Part shown: positions 1 through 6,080 of the stretch, piece after piece
Layout of the letters: each line of letters begins with the position of its first letter
How positions within the stretch are numbered: position 1 is the stretch's first letter
Assembly (NCBI GenBank): GCA_002494125.1
Contig: DLBD01000052.1
Location: 412-6,857, forward strand
Length of the DNA: 6,446 nucleotides
Source: Ruminococcaceae bacterium UBA7030
GTDB lineage: Bacteria > Bacillota > Clostridia > Oscillospirales > Acutalibacteraceae
Direction of reading: 5' to 3'
The notes under the pieces: generated by a model
Told to the model about the DNA's origin: nothing
Seen by the model: only the letters and a program-made list of their open reading frames with translations
Database searches by the model: none
Translations under genes and position numbers: made by a program

Positions 1-713
1 TCCTCTAAATACAGCGGGAAATTTTGCTCGTAGCAATCCACAAAGTTATATTCGAGGGTATAGCCATCATCCAAATCGGCGGTACTGTTGACCAAAAATG
101 CCGCAATGATTTTCCACTTGGTATCGCCGTAAACCGTGTTAAACTCCACCAACGGGTGGTCCCGGTAAAATGACAGCTCGCGGTAACCGAGCAGCTCTGC
201 AAAGACCATATTATCGAGCATATTATGACCGTAAATCGTGGTGTTTTTATCGACCGCGGTCAGCTTGCCGCCGTTTTGCGCAAAGAGGTTTTTGGGCTTG
301 TTTCTAAAATCCAAAAAGGGATTGCCGTAAACCGAATAATTTCCGTAAAAATCCTTGCGCAGGTAGGTATCGTTATCACCGGTTTGCACCACCGGCACAT
401 CCACACCCGTATCCCGAATGCGCAGCCAACCGATAAAGTCGGAATTGATGCTTTGCAAATCCTTGTACTTTTCCATTTCGCCCGCGTCGTTTGTTTCATC
501 GCTGTCGCTCACCAAGCCGGAAAGCTCCTTGGCTTGCGAATACTGCTTGCGCTGCGAAAAGCGCTGGGCAAAGTAAATGCCGCAGACAATCAGCGCAATA
601 ATGCTGATTAAAAACACCAGCTTGCGCACGACCTCGCCGGCGCGGTCTCCCTTCCACGGAAAGAGAAATTTTAAAAATCGAATTGCGATGTTCGGCTTTT
701 TGCTCTCACTCAT
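1..713 (-). CDS. class B sortase, 3' end beyond the window
   Basis: Partial gene: 237 N-terminal residues are present and the C-terminus lies left of position 1. Sortases of class B are membrane-anchored cysteine transpeptidases that cut a sorting motif and attach surface proteins or pilins to the cell wall. Seen: a basic cytoplasmic N-terminus, one membrane segment at about residues 31-49, then a sortase fold with FIGWLRI (93-99), VPVVQ (106-110), NPFLDFR (131-137) and the catalytic-histidine motif IYGHNM, with His163. WKIIAAF (200-206) continues the beta-barrel. The catalytic Cys (usually in TLSTC) and Arg would lie in the missing part, so activity cannot be judged. The start at 713 is supported by AAAGGAAG a few bases upstream, and it overlaps the end of cinA by 8 nt, implying coupled translation. 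No substrate with a sorting signal is visible. Arginine is mostly CGC, unlike the genes upstream of the thiI tail. Confidence 0.9.
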   Translation of the reverse strand, partial: MSESKKPNIAIRFLKFLFPWKGDRAGEVVRKLVFLISIIALIVCGIYFAQRFSQRKQYSQAKELSGLVSDSDETNDAGEMEKYKDLQSINSDFIGWLRIRDTGVDVPVVQTGDNDTYLRKDFYGNYSVYGNPFLDFRNKPKNLFAQNGGKLTAVDKNTTIYGHNMLDNMVFAELLGYRELSFYRDHPLVEFNTVYGDTKWKIIAAFLVNSTADLDDGYTLEYNFVDCYEQNFPLYLE

Positions 714-1179
714 TGATTTCTTCCTTTACAAGCTCCAATGCGCGCTGCGCAAAGGCAGTGCGGTTTTGCTCTCTGTCCGAAAGCCCGGTGCTGATTTTGA
801 GCACCTTGGTTTTTCCTTGGTAGTGCAGCCCTGCAAAGCAGGTGCCGTTTGGCTTTTCGGGCGTGCCGCCGGTCGGTCCGGCAATCCCGGTGGTGGAAAG
901 CCCGATATCGGCGCCGCCGTTTTTTGCGGCGCACTGCGCCATTTCGCGCGCAGTCTGCTCGCTGACCGCGCCGAAGCGCTCGAGTGTTTCGCGCTGCACA
1001 CCTAACTGCCCGCGCTTGATTTCATTTGCATAAGATACAATGCCGTAATCAAACACCTCGCTCGCGCCCGCAACATCGGTAATCAGCTTTGCGAGCAAGC
1101 CGCCGGTGCAGCTCTCGGCAGTGGCAATTTTTAAATGCTTTTGCCGCAACAGGGCAACGACTTCTTCGTTTATCTTCAT
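706..1179 (-). CDS. pncC: CinA C-terminal domain protein / nicotinamide-nucleotide amidohydrolase (PncC-type)
   Basis: 157 residues, the size of a stand-alone CinA C-terminal domain. The family deamidates nicotinamide mononucleotide to nicotinate mononucleotide, returning the pyridine ring to NAD synthesis; it is cytoplasmic. Seen: ATAESCTGG (19-27) with the conserved Ser23, GIVSYANEIK (46-55), GAVSEQTAREMA (about 70-81), and a glycine-rich TGIAGPTGG loop followed by PEKPNGT. All family blocks are present and in order. The N-terminal COG1058 domain of full-length CinA is absent, so a role in RecA or competence is not implied. The start at 1179 was chosen because its ATG overlaps the thiI stop as ATGA and begins at the family's usual N-terminus. 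An ATG 18 codons further upstream lies inside thiI and adds residues with no family match. The Shine-Dalgarno is weak (GGTGG), consistent with coupling to thiI. GC is high here: hand count 82 of 120 bases over 841-960. Confidence 0.9.
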   Translation of the reverse strand: MKINEEVVALLRQKHLKIATAESCTGGLLAKLITDVAGASEVFDYGIVSYANEIKRGQLGVQRETLERFGAVSEQTAREMAQCAAKNGGADIGLSTTGIAGPTGGTPEKPNGTCFAGLHYQGKTKVLKISTGLSDREQNRTAFAQRALELVKEEINE

Positions 1180-2345
1180 CCGATAACCACCACTTTTGTC
1201 TGCTCCAATGCCTGCGCAATCATCTCGCTCCAATCCACCTGTTGCTGCGCATGCACCACATTTTCAAGCTCGGGCTTGGTGTTGGGGTGCTTGGGAGTAA
1301 ATACCGTGCAGCAGTCCTCGTAAGGCTGAATTGACGTTTCAAACGTGTCAATCTTTCGTGAAATTGCGATTATTTCCTCCTTGTCCATACCGATACAAGG
1401 TCGAAATACAGGTATCTGTACGGCACAGTCCGTGCAACCGAGAGCATAAATTGTCTGGCTTGCGACCTGACCGACGCTTTCACCTGTAATGAGTGCAGAG
1501 CATCTTTGCTCGTTTGCAATCCTTTCGGATATCATCATCATAACTCTTCTCATAATTATTGTGAAATATTCTTCAGGGCAGTTGTCGCGAATAGCCTCCT
1601 GAATTTTTGTGAAGGGGACAACAAAGGTTGCGATAACTCCCGAATACCTTGCCACTTTTTTGAGAAGCTCCATAACTTTCATTTCCGCAAGCTCGGAGGT
1701 GTAAGGCGGTGAAGCGAAATGAACGGCACACAGCTCGATACCTCTTTTTGCCATCATATATGCCGCAACAGGTGAGTCGATACCGCCGCTGATAAGAATA
1801 GCAGCCCTTCCGCTTGTGCCTGTCGGCATACCGCCGGCACCTTTTATGTTGTTGCCTCTTACAAATGCGTAATTGTCCCTCACCTCAACCGTGACGATGA
1901 TATCGGGATTATGAACGTCGACCTTGAGATGATTGAAACGGGAAAGGATGTAGCCGCCAAGCTCCCTTGAAATCTCCGGAGATTTCATAGGGAATTTTTT
2001 GTCCGAGCGCTTTGCCTCAACCTTAAAGGTTTTTGCGTCCTCAAGCTCCTCTTCAAGATATTCGCATGCAGTCTTTTTTATACATTCAAAATCCTTTTCG
2101 CAGGTGCATGCACGAGAAAGCGCCGCAATGCCGAAAACCCGTGAAAGCCTGTCAACTGCATCCTCGAGGTCAACGCCCTCGTCGTCAGCCTCGACCATAA
2201 TAGTTGACTGGCTTTTTGTAAAGGTGAAGGTGCCAAGCTCCTTAAGGTGCCTTCTCATATTCTTGATAAGCACGTCTTCAAAATTGCTTCGGTTAAGCCC
2301 CTTGAGTGCGAGCTCGCCGTTTTTTATAAGTATTATTTCTTTCAT
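1176..2345 (-). CDS. thiI: tRNA 4-thiouridine synthase ThiI (short form, no rhodanese domain)
   Basis: 389 residues. ThiI adenylates uridine 8 of tRNA and inserts sulfur to give s4U; in some bacteria it also serves thiazole synthesis. Seen: N-terminal ferredoxin-like region (about 1-60), THUMP region (about 60-165), then the PP-loop ATPase with SGGIDSP (186-192) and the downstream LITGESVGQVASQT block (286-299). A Cys pair (345-346) in PYEDCCTVF lies about where the catalytic Cys of E. coli ThiI is expected. The chain ends without the C-terminal rhodanese domain of the E. coli type. This is the Bacillus-type form, known to take sulfur directly from a dedicated NifS-like desulfurase, and that gene is immediately upstream (11-nt gap). 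The start has AAAGGT about 7 nt upstream. The last ~50 codons (roughly 1176-1330) look like cinA and the sortase gene in composition, whereas the rest uses AGA/AGG arginine; the protein is nevertheless intact. Confidence 0.95.
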   Translation of the reverse strand: MKEIILIKNGELALKGLNRSNFEDVLIKNMRRHLKELGTFTFTKSQSTIMVEADDEGVDLEDAVDRLSRVFGIAALSRACTCEKDFECIKKTACEYLEEELEDAKTFKVEAKRSDKKFPMKSPEISRELGGYILSRFNHLKVDVHNPDIIVTVEVRDNYAFVRGNNIKGAGGMPTGTSGRAAILISGGIDSPVAAYMMAKRGIELCAVHFASPPYTSELAEMKVMELLKKVARYSGVIATFVVPFTKIQEAIRDNCPEEYFTIIMRRVMMMISERIANEQRCSALITGESVGQVASQTIYALGCTDCAVQIPVFRPCIGMDKEEIIAISRKIDTFETSIQPYEDCCTVFTPKHPNTKPELENVVHAQQQVDWSEMIAQALEQTKVVVIG

Positions 2346-2356
2346 ATTTACTACCT

Positions 2357-3490
2357 TTATTTTGGATGAGCTTCGATTAGATCCTTTAATGCGTCAACCA
2401 GAATATCAATATCCTCTTTTGTATTATATCTTGAAAGGCTTATTCTTATGCTTTTATCAAGCACGTCATCACTAAGCCTCATTGCACTTAAAACATGACT
2501 TTTCTTACCCTTTGCGCAGGCTGAACCGCTGCTGACATAAACGCCGTAATTCGAGCAAAGCTCCTGAATAATCGTTTGGCTTCGCATAAAGGTCGGCACA
2601 AAAATGTTAATGATATACGGCGATGCGTCGTCACCGCTGTTGAATTTAAGCGAGTCAATTTCCGAAAGCCTTTTCTTTGCGTATGAATTAAGAGGCTTTA
2701 TGTCAAATGAAGTGTCAAACGCCTTTACCGCTTCGCCAAAGCCTGCGATAAGAGGTGTTGCCTCCGTTCCGGGACGCAGCCGTTTTTCCTGCTCGCCGCC
2801 AAAGATACGTGCGAAATTCTGGTCGGTGAGGTTTGCGTTCTTGTTTATATAAAGCGCACCGACTCCCTTTGCGCCGTGAATCTTGTGCGCCGATACGCTG
2901 ATTAAATCAGCTCCGAGTTTTTTTGCGTTTATGTTTATTTTGCCGTATGCCTGAACGCAGTCAATATGAATAAGTGCAGGCGAATTTGCTCTTTTAACTG
3001 CCCTTGCGATTGATTCAACAGGCATTATTGAGCCGACCTCGTTGTTGATATACATCATTGAAACGAGGATCGTATCGCCCGTAACCGCCTCAAAAAGCTG
3101 CTCCTTCGTTATTCTGCCGAAGCTGTCAGGCTGAAGATAGGTTACTTCAAAGCCTTCCTTTTCAAGCTCCTGCATTGACTGGAGCACGCTTTCGTGCTCA
3201 ACGGCGGTTGTGACAATCTTTTTACCAAGCCTTTTTCTCGCTTTTACAGCGCCGAAAACTGCAAGGTTATTAGCCTCCGTACCGCCCGAGGTAAAAACTA
3301 TCTCGTTTGCGTCAGCGCCAAGCGACTGAGCAACAGCATTTCTTGCATCAATAACTGATTTCATTGCCTTAACTCCGAGCGAGTGAAGACTTGACGCATT
3401 GCCCCAGTTTTCGCAGAGCATTCTGTTTACTGCGCTTACGCACTCATCACACGGCTTTGTTGTTGCCGAATTGTCAAGATAGACTATCAT
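2357..3490 (-). CDS. cysteine desulfurase, NifS/IscS family, probable sulfur donor to ThiI
   Basis: 377 residues, full family length. A PLP-dependent class V aminotransferase-fold enzyme that converts cysteine to alanine and holds the sulfur as a persulfide. Seen: YLDNSATT (4-11), TSGGTEANN (67-75), AVEHES with His99 that stacks on PLP, HIDCVQ (175-180) with Asp177 and Gln180, the PLP lysine Lys203 in SAHKIHGAKG, RPGTE (239-243), and the active-site loop SSGSACAKGK with Cys325. All catalytic residues are present. ATG at 3490 overlaps the upstream stop as ATGA, with AAAGG just upstream. Adjacency to a rhodanese-less thiI matches the B. subtilis NifZ-ThiI arrangement, so tRNA thiolation is the likely role. 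No IscU/SufU scaffold gene is seen here, which argues against a primary Fe-S role, though that remains possible. Confidence 0.94.
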   Translation of the reverse strand: MIVYLDNSATTKPCDECVSAVNRMLCENWGNASSLHSLGVKAMKSVIDARNAVAQSLGADANEIVFTSGGTEANNLAVFGAVKARKRLGKKIVTTAVEHESVLQSMQELEKEGFEVTYLQPDSFGRITKEQLFEAVTGDTILVSMMYINNEVGSIMPVESIARAVKRANSPALIHIDCVQAYGKININAKKLGADLISVSAHKIHGAKGVGALYINKNANLTDQNFARIFGGEQEKRLRPGTEATPLIAGFGEAVKAFDTSFDIKPLNSYAKKRLSEIDSLKFNSGDDASPYIINIFVPTFMRSQTIIQELCSNYGVYVSSGSACAKGKKSHVLSAMRLSDDVLDKSIRISLSRYNTKEDIDILVDALKDLIEAHPK

Positions 3491-4665
3491 AAGCCTTTAA
3501 GTTCCTTTAACTTTAATACGCCGATAATGGTTTTAGCGTCCTTAATTTCACCGCTCATAATACGGCTTACACATTCATCAAACGGCATTTTTATAACGTC
3601 AAGATGCTCGTCCTCATCAAGCTTCTGCTCGCCGAAGGTGATGTTAGTAGCGGCATAAAGACGTATGATTTCGCTTGTGTAACCGGGAGTCGGATAAACC
3701 TCCCCGAGCCATTCGAAGTTTTCAGCCGTGGCTCCGCATTCCTCGCGAAATTCTCTTACTCCTGCTTCAAACGGATCTTCTCCCTTTTCAAGCTTGCCTG
3801 CGGGAATTTCAAAAATAATTTCCTTGTACGGATAACGAAACTGCCGTACAAGCAAAACCTCGTTATTATCCGTCAGCGCAATTACCGCAACTCCGCCGGG
3901 GTGTTCAACCACCTCGCGCTTTGTTTCGTGTCCGTCAACAAGCGTTACGGTGTCGTGGTGAACTGTTATTATTTTACCGTTGAAAATGCCCTGAACCTCG
4001 TCGGTCTGTTCGTAAAAGCCAAGCGCAACCGCCTCGATGTCCGACATCTTGTCGACAAGGAATTTCGCGCCCGCTTCAATAAGTTCAAACTTTGTTCCAT
4101 AGCCCCATAAAACGCCTACGGTGTCAAGCATATTCGCCTTTGCGCCTTCTATGTCAAAACGCTTGTCGCCAACCATTATAGCTTCGTTTGCGGGAATGTC
4201 AAGTTCTTTCAGACATCTTGCAATAATGCTTGACTTTGCCTCGCAGTCTGCATTGAAGCTTACGCCGCAGATTGCGTCAAAAAAATGTTTTACCGAAAAC
4301 TTTTCAAGAAGGGTTTCAATATAGTTTTGCGGCTTTGAAGAAGCAATACCGATTTTTATATTATCATTTTTCAAATCAGTAAGAAGCTTTCTTACTCCGT
4401 TGTAAAGTTCACTTTCAAATATACCTGTATTTGTGTAGCGCTCGCGGAATTTTTTAACGAGTGCGTCAGCCGTCTGAGCGTCAACCCCGTATTCCTCCTG
4501 GAAGGTTATAAGAAGCGGAGGACCGATAAAATGGGTGAGCTCTCTGTAATCCTCGGCACAGTCGATTTTGAAAGCGTCAAGCGCATATTTTGCGCTTTTA
4601 AGTATACCTTCGCCCGTGTCACATATAGTGCCGTCAAAGTCAAATATTACTGCGCTGTATCTCAT
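3487..4665 (-). CDS. HAD-family phosphatase fused to ADP-ribose pyrophosphatase-type Nudix hydrolase
   Basis: 392 residues carrying two complete enzymes in one frame. Residues 1 to about 213 are a phosphoglycolate-phosphatase-like HAD domain: motif I FDFDGTICD (8-16; Asp9 and Asp11), an alpha-helical cap (about 18-85), motif II ASS (108-110), motif III Lys144, and motif IV GDKRFD (166-171; Asp167 and Asp171). Residues from about 217 to 392 are a full-length Nudix protein: VEHPGGVAVIAL (253-264), a perfect Nudix box from Gly290 to Ala312 (Gly290, Glu296, Arg304-Glu305, Glu308-Glu309, Gly311), and TPGYTSE (326-332), typical of ADP-ribose pyrophosphatases. The Nudix half would cleave ADP-ribose-like substrates to AMP and a ribose 5-phosphate moiety. 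The HAD half would dephosphorylate a small sugar phosphate; its substrate is unknown. GGAGAGGG lies 7 nt before the ATG, which overlaps the thioesterase stop as ATGA. No frameshift or internal stop suggests the fusion is artificial. Confidence 0.9.
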   Translation of the reverse strand: MRYSAVIFDFDGTICDTGEGILKSAKYALDAFKIDCAEDYRELTHFIGPPLLITFQEEYGVDAQTADALVKKFRERYTNTGIFESELYNGVRKLLTDLKNDNIKIGIASSKPQNYIETLLEKFSVKHFFDAICGVSFNADCEAKSSIIARCLKELDIPANEAIMVGDKRFDIEGAKANMLDTVGVLWGYGTKFELIEAGAKFLVDKMSDIEAVALGFYEQTDEVQGIFNGKIITVHHDTVTLVDGHETKREVVEHPGGVAVIALTDNNEVLLVRQFRYPYKEIIFEIPAGKLEKGEDPFEAGVREFREECGATAENFEWLGEVYPTPGYTSEIIRLYAATNITFGEQKLDEDEHLDVIKMPFDECVSRIMSGEIKDAKTIIGVLKLKELKGL

Positions 4666-5048
4666 TTGTTAACCCTCTCCATAAATCTTTCTTCGTTTAC
4701 AACAAAGCGTTCAATTATGCCCTTGCCGATTGTGTCGCCGCTTTCGTCAGTTGCATATACCTCAAAAGTAAGACGTCTTTTGTCGATTTTTTCAAGACTT
4801 GCGTGTGCGGTGATTATTTCTCCTGTACCGCTTGCCTTGTCGTGGGTGATGCTCACTTTTGTTCCGACTGTTGTTTCGCCCTTTTCAAGTATAGGCTTTA
4901 CTGCGTTGCAGGTAGCCTCCTCCATCAGAGCCAGAAGCATAGGAGTCGAGAAAACCTCGAGCGAGCCGGACTTAACCTTTTTTGCTGTGTTAGTTTTGTC
5001 AACTGCTGCTTTTGCAGTTGCGGTAAGTTTTTCATTTGTTTCTTTCAT
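4662..5048 (-). CDS. FlK-like hotdog-fold thioesterase
   Basis: 128 residues, the usual size of this family. Hotdog-fold acyl-CoA thioesterases of the FlK (fluoroacetyl-CoA thioesterase) type hydrolyse short acyl-CoAs in the cytoplasm; most members have unknown natural substrates. Seen: GSLEVFSTP (28-36) with Thr35, LMEEA (41-45) with Glu43, TVGTKVSITH (60-69) with His69, then the beta-strand core to residue 118. The spacing Thr35-Glu43-His69 equals that of the FlK triad Thr42-Glu50-His76, so the catalytic set appears complete. It is the first gene of the operon. GAGGT lies 7 nt before the ATG, and a promoter is visible just upstream. Fluoroacetate resistance should not be assumed; scavenging of a toxic or stray acyl-CoA is a reasonable inference. 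Confidence 0.85.
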   Translation of the reverse strand: MKETNEKLTATAKAAVDKTNTAKKVKSGSLEVFSTPMLLALMEEATCNAVKPILEKGETTVGTKVSITHDKASGTGEIITAHASLEKIDKRRLTFEVYATDESGDTIGKGIIERFVVNEERFMERVNK

Positions 5049-5068
5049 AAATGATACCTCAAATGAAT

Positions 5069-5097
5069 ATTATATCATAAATAATTATTATATACAA
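5069..5097 (-). promoter_or_regulatory. predicted sigma-A promoter of the thioesterase-to-sortase operon
   Basis: On the minus strand, TATAAT lies at 5074-5069 and is preceded by TG one base away (extended -10, TGaTATAAT). A weak -35, TTGTAT, lies at 5097-5092 with a 17-nt spacer. Transcription would begin near 5062, giving a leader of about 14 nt that contains only the GAGGT ribosome binding site at 5060-5056. No operator or riboswitch fits in so short a leader. Confidence 0.65.
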
Positions 5098-5119
5098 CTA
5101 AAAAGAAATATGGTAAAAT
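5091..5119 (+). promoter_or_regulatory. predicted sigma-A promoter of the HGSNAT_cat-like membrane protein gene
   Basis: TAAAAT at 5114-5119, preceded by TG at 5111-5112 (extended -10), and TATACA at 5091-5096 as the -35 box, with a 17-nt spacer. A start near 5126 would give a leader of about 23 nt with AAGGGTG (5137-5143) as ribosome binding site. The -35 box occupies the same bases as the opposing promoter's -35. Confidence 0.6.
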
Positions 5120-5148
5120 AGAATAAATTAAACGTTAAGGGTGAAGTT

Positions 5149-5916
5149 ATGCAAGAGGGAAAAAGAAGAATACATATGCTCGACGAGATAAGGGGCTTTG
5201 CAATCCTTTGTATGATTGTTCATCACTCGTTTCTTGATATCGGCGATGTACTCGCCCTTGAATGGGGATATAAGGTGTTTGATGCTCTCTGTATTGTGCA
5301 GCCGATATTCTGGATGGCATTTATTATTATTTCGGGTATGTGCACAAGACTTTCGAGAAACACTGTCAAAAGGGGATTTACAGTAGAGGCTTTCGCTGTA
5401 GTTATCACCTTGGTAACTGCGGTAATTATGCCGCTTTTCGGCTTTACAGGTGCTGAGATATGGTTCGGTATTCTTCATTGCCTCGGCTTTTGTATGATAA
5501 TAACCGGCCTTTTTATGCCGCTTATAGAAAAGTGCAACTGGAAAACAGGCGCGCTTGTCAGCGCCCTGCTTTTTGCGGTGACCTACGGTATCGACGGTTC
5601 AAAAAGATATCTTCTTTTCGGGCTTGTAAAGCTGCCGGCAAGCCTTTATAAAAACAATATTTTTGCACCCATCGGCTTTTATAACGAGCACTTTTTCAGT
5701 GCCGATTATTTTTCAATACTGCCGTGGATATTCGTGTTTTTATTCGGTGCGTTTCTCGGTCAGCTTGCAGCGGATGAAAAACTTCCGCAAACTATGTATA
5801 AAAAGAGGAGTAACTTCCTGTCCTTTGTCGGCAAAAACAGTCTGTGGGTTTATATAATTCACCAACCGGTGCTTTATGTAATCTTTCTTATAATCGGAGT
5901 GTTTATAACAAAATAG
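5149..5916 (+). CDS. multi-pass membrane protein, HGSNAT_cat/DUF1624-like (putative acyltransferase)
   Basis: 255 residues, hydrophobic throughout, with about seven membrane segments near 13-28, 44-63, 80-98, 104-124, 133-148, 187-205 and 229-252. Seen: an N-terminal block RIHMLDEIRGFAIL (7-20) with HH at 25-26, FWMAFIIISGMC (54-65), ILHCLG (108-113), LPWIFVFLFGAFLG (191-204) and a C-terminal YIIHQPVLY (235-243). This order is typical of the family related to the catalytic domain of heparan-alpha-glucosaminide N-acetyltransferase, which moves acetyl from cytosolic acetyl-CoA across a membrane to a sugar. The bacterial substrate is unknown; modification of a cell-envelope sugar is a guess. The start at 5149 has AAGGGTG 5 nt upstream, whereas an internal Met at residue 10 lies within the conserved block. 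It is transcribed alone, divergently from the thiI operon, and ends at a clear hairpin terminator. Confidence 0.82.
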   Translation: MQEGKRRIHMLDEIRGFAILCMIVHHSFLDIGDVLALEWGYKVFDALCIVQPIFWMAFIIISGMCTRLSRNTVKRGFTVEAFAVVITLVTAVIMPLFGFTGAEIWFGILHCLGFCMIITGLFMPLIEKCNWKTGALVSALLFAVTYGIDGSKRYLLFGLVKLPASLYKNNIFAPIGFYNEHFFSADYFSILPWIFVFLFGAFLGQLAADEKLPQTMYKKRSNFLSFVGKNSLWVYIIHQPVLYVIFLIIGVFITK

Positions 5917-5935
5917 GACATTTTTCATATTAACA

Positions 5936-5979
5936 AAATAAAGCATACCTCATAGGATAAAGAGGTATGCTTATTTTTT
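5936..5979. terminator. bidirectional intrinsic terminator between convergent genes
   Basis: Eleven perfect base pairs (5941-5951 with 5962-5972) around a 10-nt loop. The stem can be extended by four A-T pairs (5936-5939 with 5973-5976) if A5940 is bulged. A run of six T follows on the plus strand (5974-5979) and an A-rich flank precedes (5935-5941), giving a T-rich tail on the minus strand too. It lies 20 nt after the membrane protein stop and about 100 nt past the stop of the convergent HTH gene. Confidence 0.88.
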
Positions 5980-6007
5980 GCGTATCAAGGGCAAATTACA
6001 GTTCGGC

Positions 6008-6041
6008 AAGCGGGTGGAGAAATCCCGTGAAAAGCCCGCTT
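6008..6041. other. GC-rich hairpin of unknown role in the convergent intergenic gap
   Basis: Seven perfect pairs, AAGCGGG (6008-6014) with CCCGCTT (6035-6041), around a 20-nt loop. A shorter alternative pairs CGGG (6011-6014) with CCCG (6024-6027), and the two are mutually exclusive. No T-run follows on either strand, so it is not a standard terminator. It lies in the 3' untranslated part of the minus-strand HTH transcript. It could be a small structured RNA or a remnant of something else; I do not recognise a known family. Confidence 0.45.
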
Positions 6042-6050
6042 AAAATCCGT

Positions 6051-6080
6051 GCTGATTATATAGAGCAGGGCTGATTATAT
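6051..6080. repeat. 11-bp direct repeat, two copies 19 bp apart
   Basis: GCTGATTATAT occurs at 6051-6061 and again at 6070-6080. The second copy covers the stop codon of the HTH gene (6075-6077). It may be a local duplication around the gene end or a pair of binding sites; two copies are too few to decide. Confidence 0.6.

Noticed and set aside
225..1005. Plus-strand open frames over the sortase and cinA genes
   Set aside because: The minus-strand frames carry the sortase and CinA motifs; these are complements of them.
1999..2475. Plus-strand open frame of 158 codons
   Set aside because: Antisense to thiI and the end of the desulfurase gene. The serine-rich translation is typical of a shadow frame.
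3604..4110. Plus-strand open frame of 168 codons
   Set aside because: Antisense to the Nudix half of the fusion; no family features in its translation.
4531..5121. Plus-strand open frame of 196 codons
   Set aside because: It is antisense to the thioesterase and the start of the HAD-Nudix gene, both of which have full motifs. It has no ribosome binding site or recognisable domain.
6008..6041. Second intrinsic terminator
   Set aside because: No T-run follows the stem on either strand, and the loop is 20 nt long.
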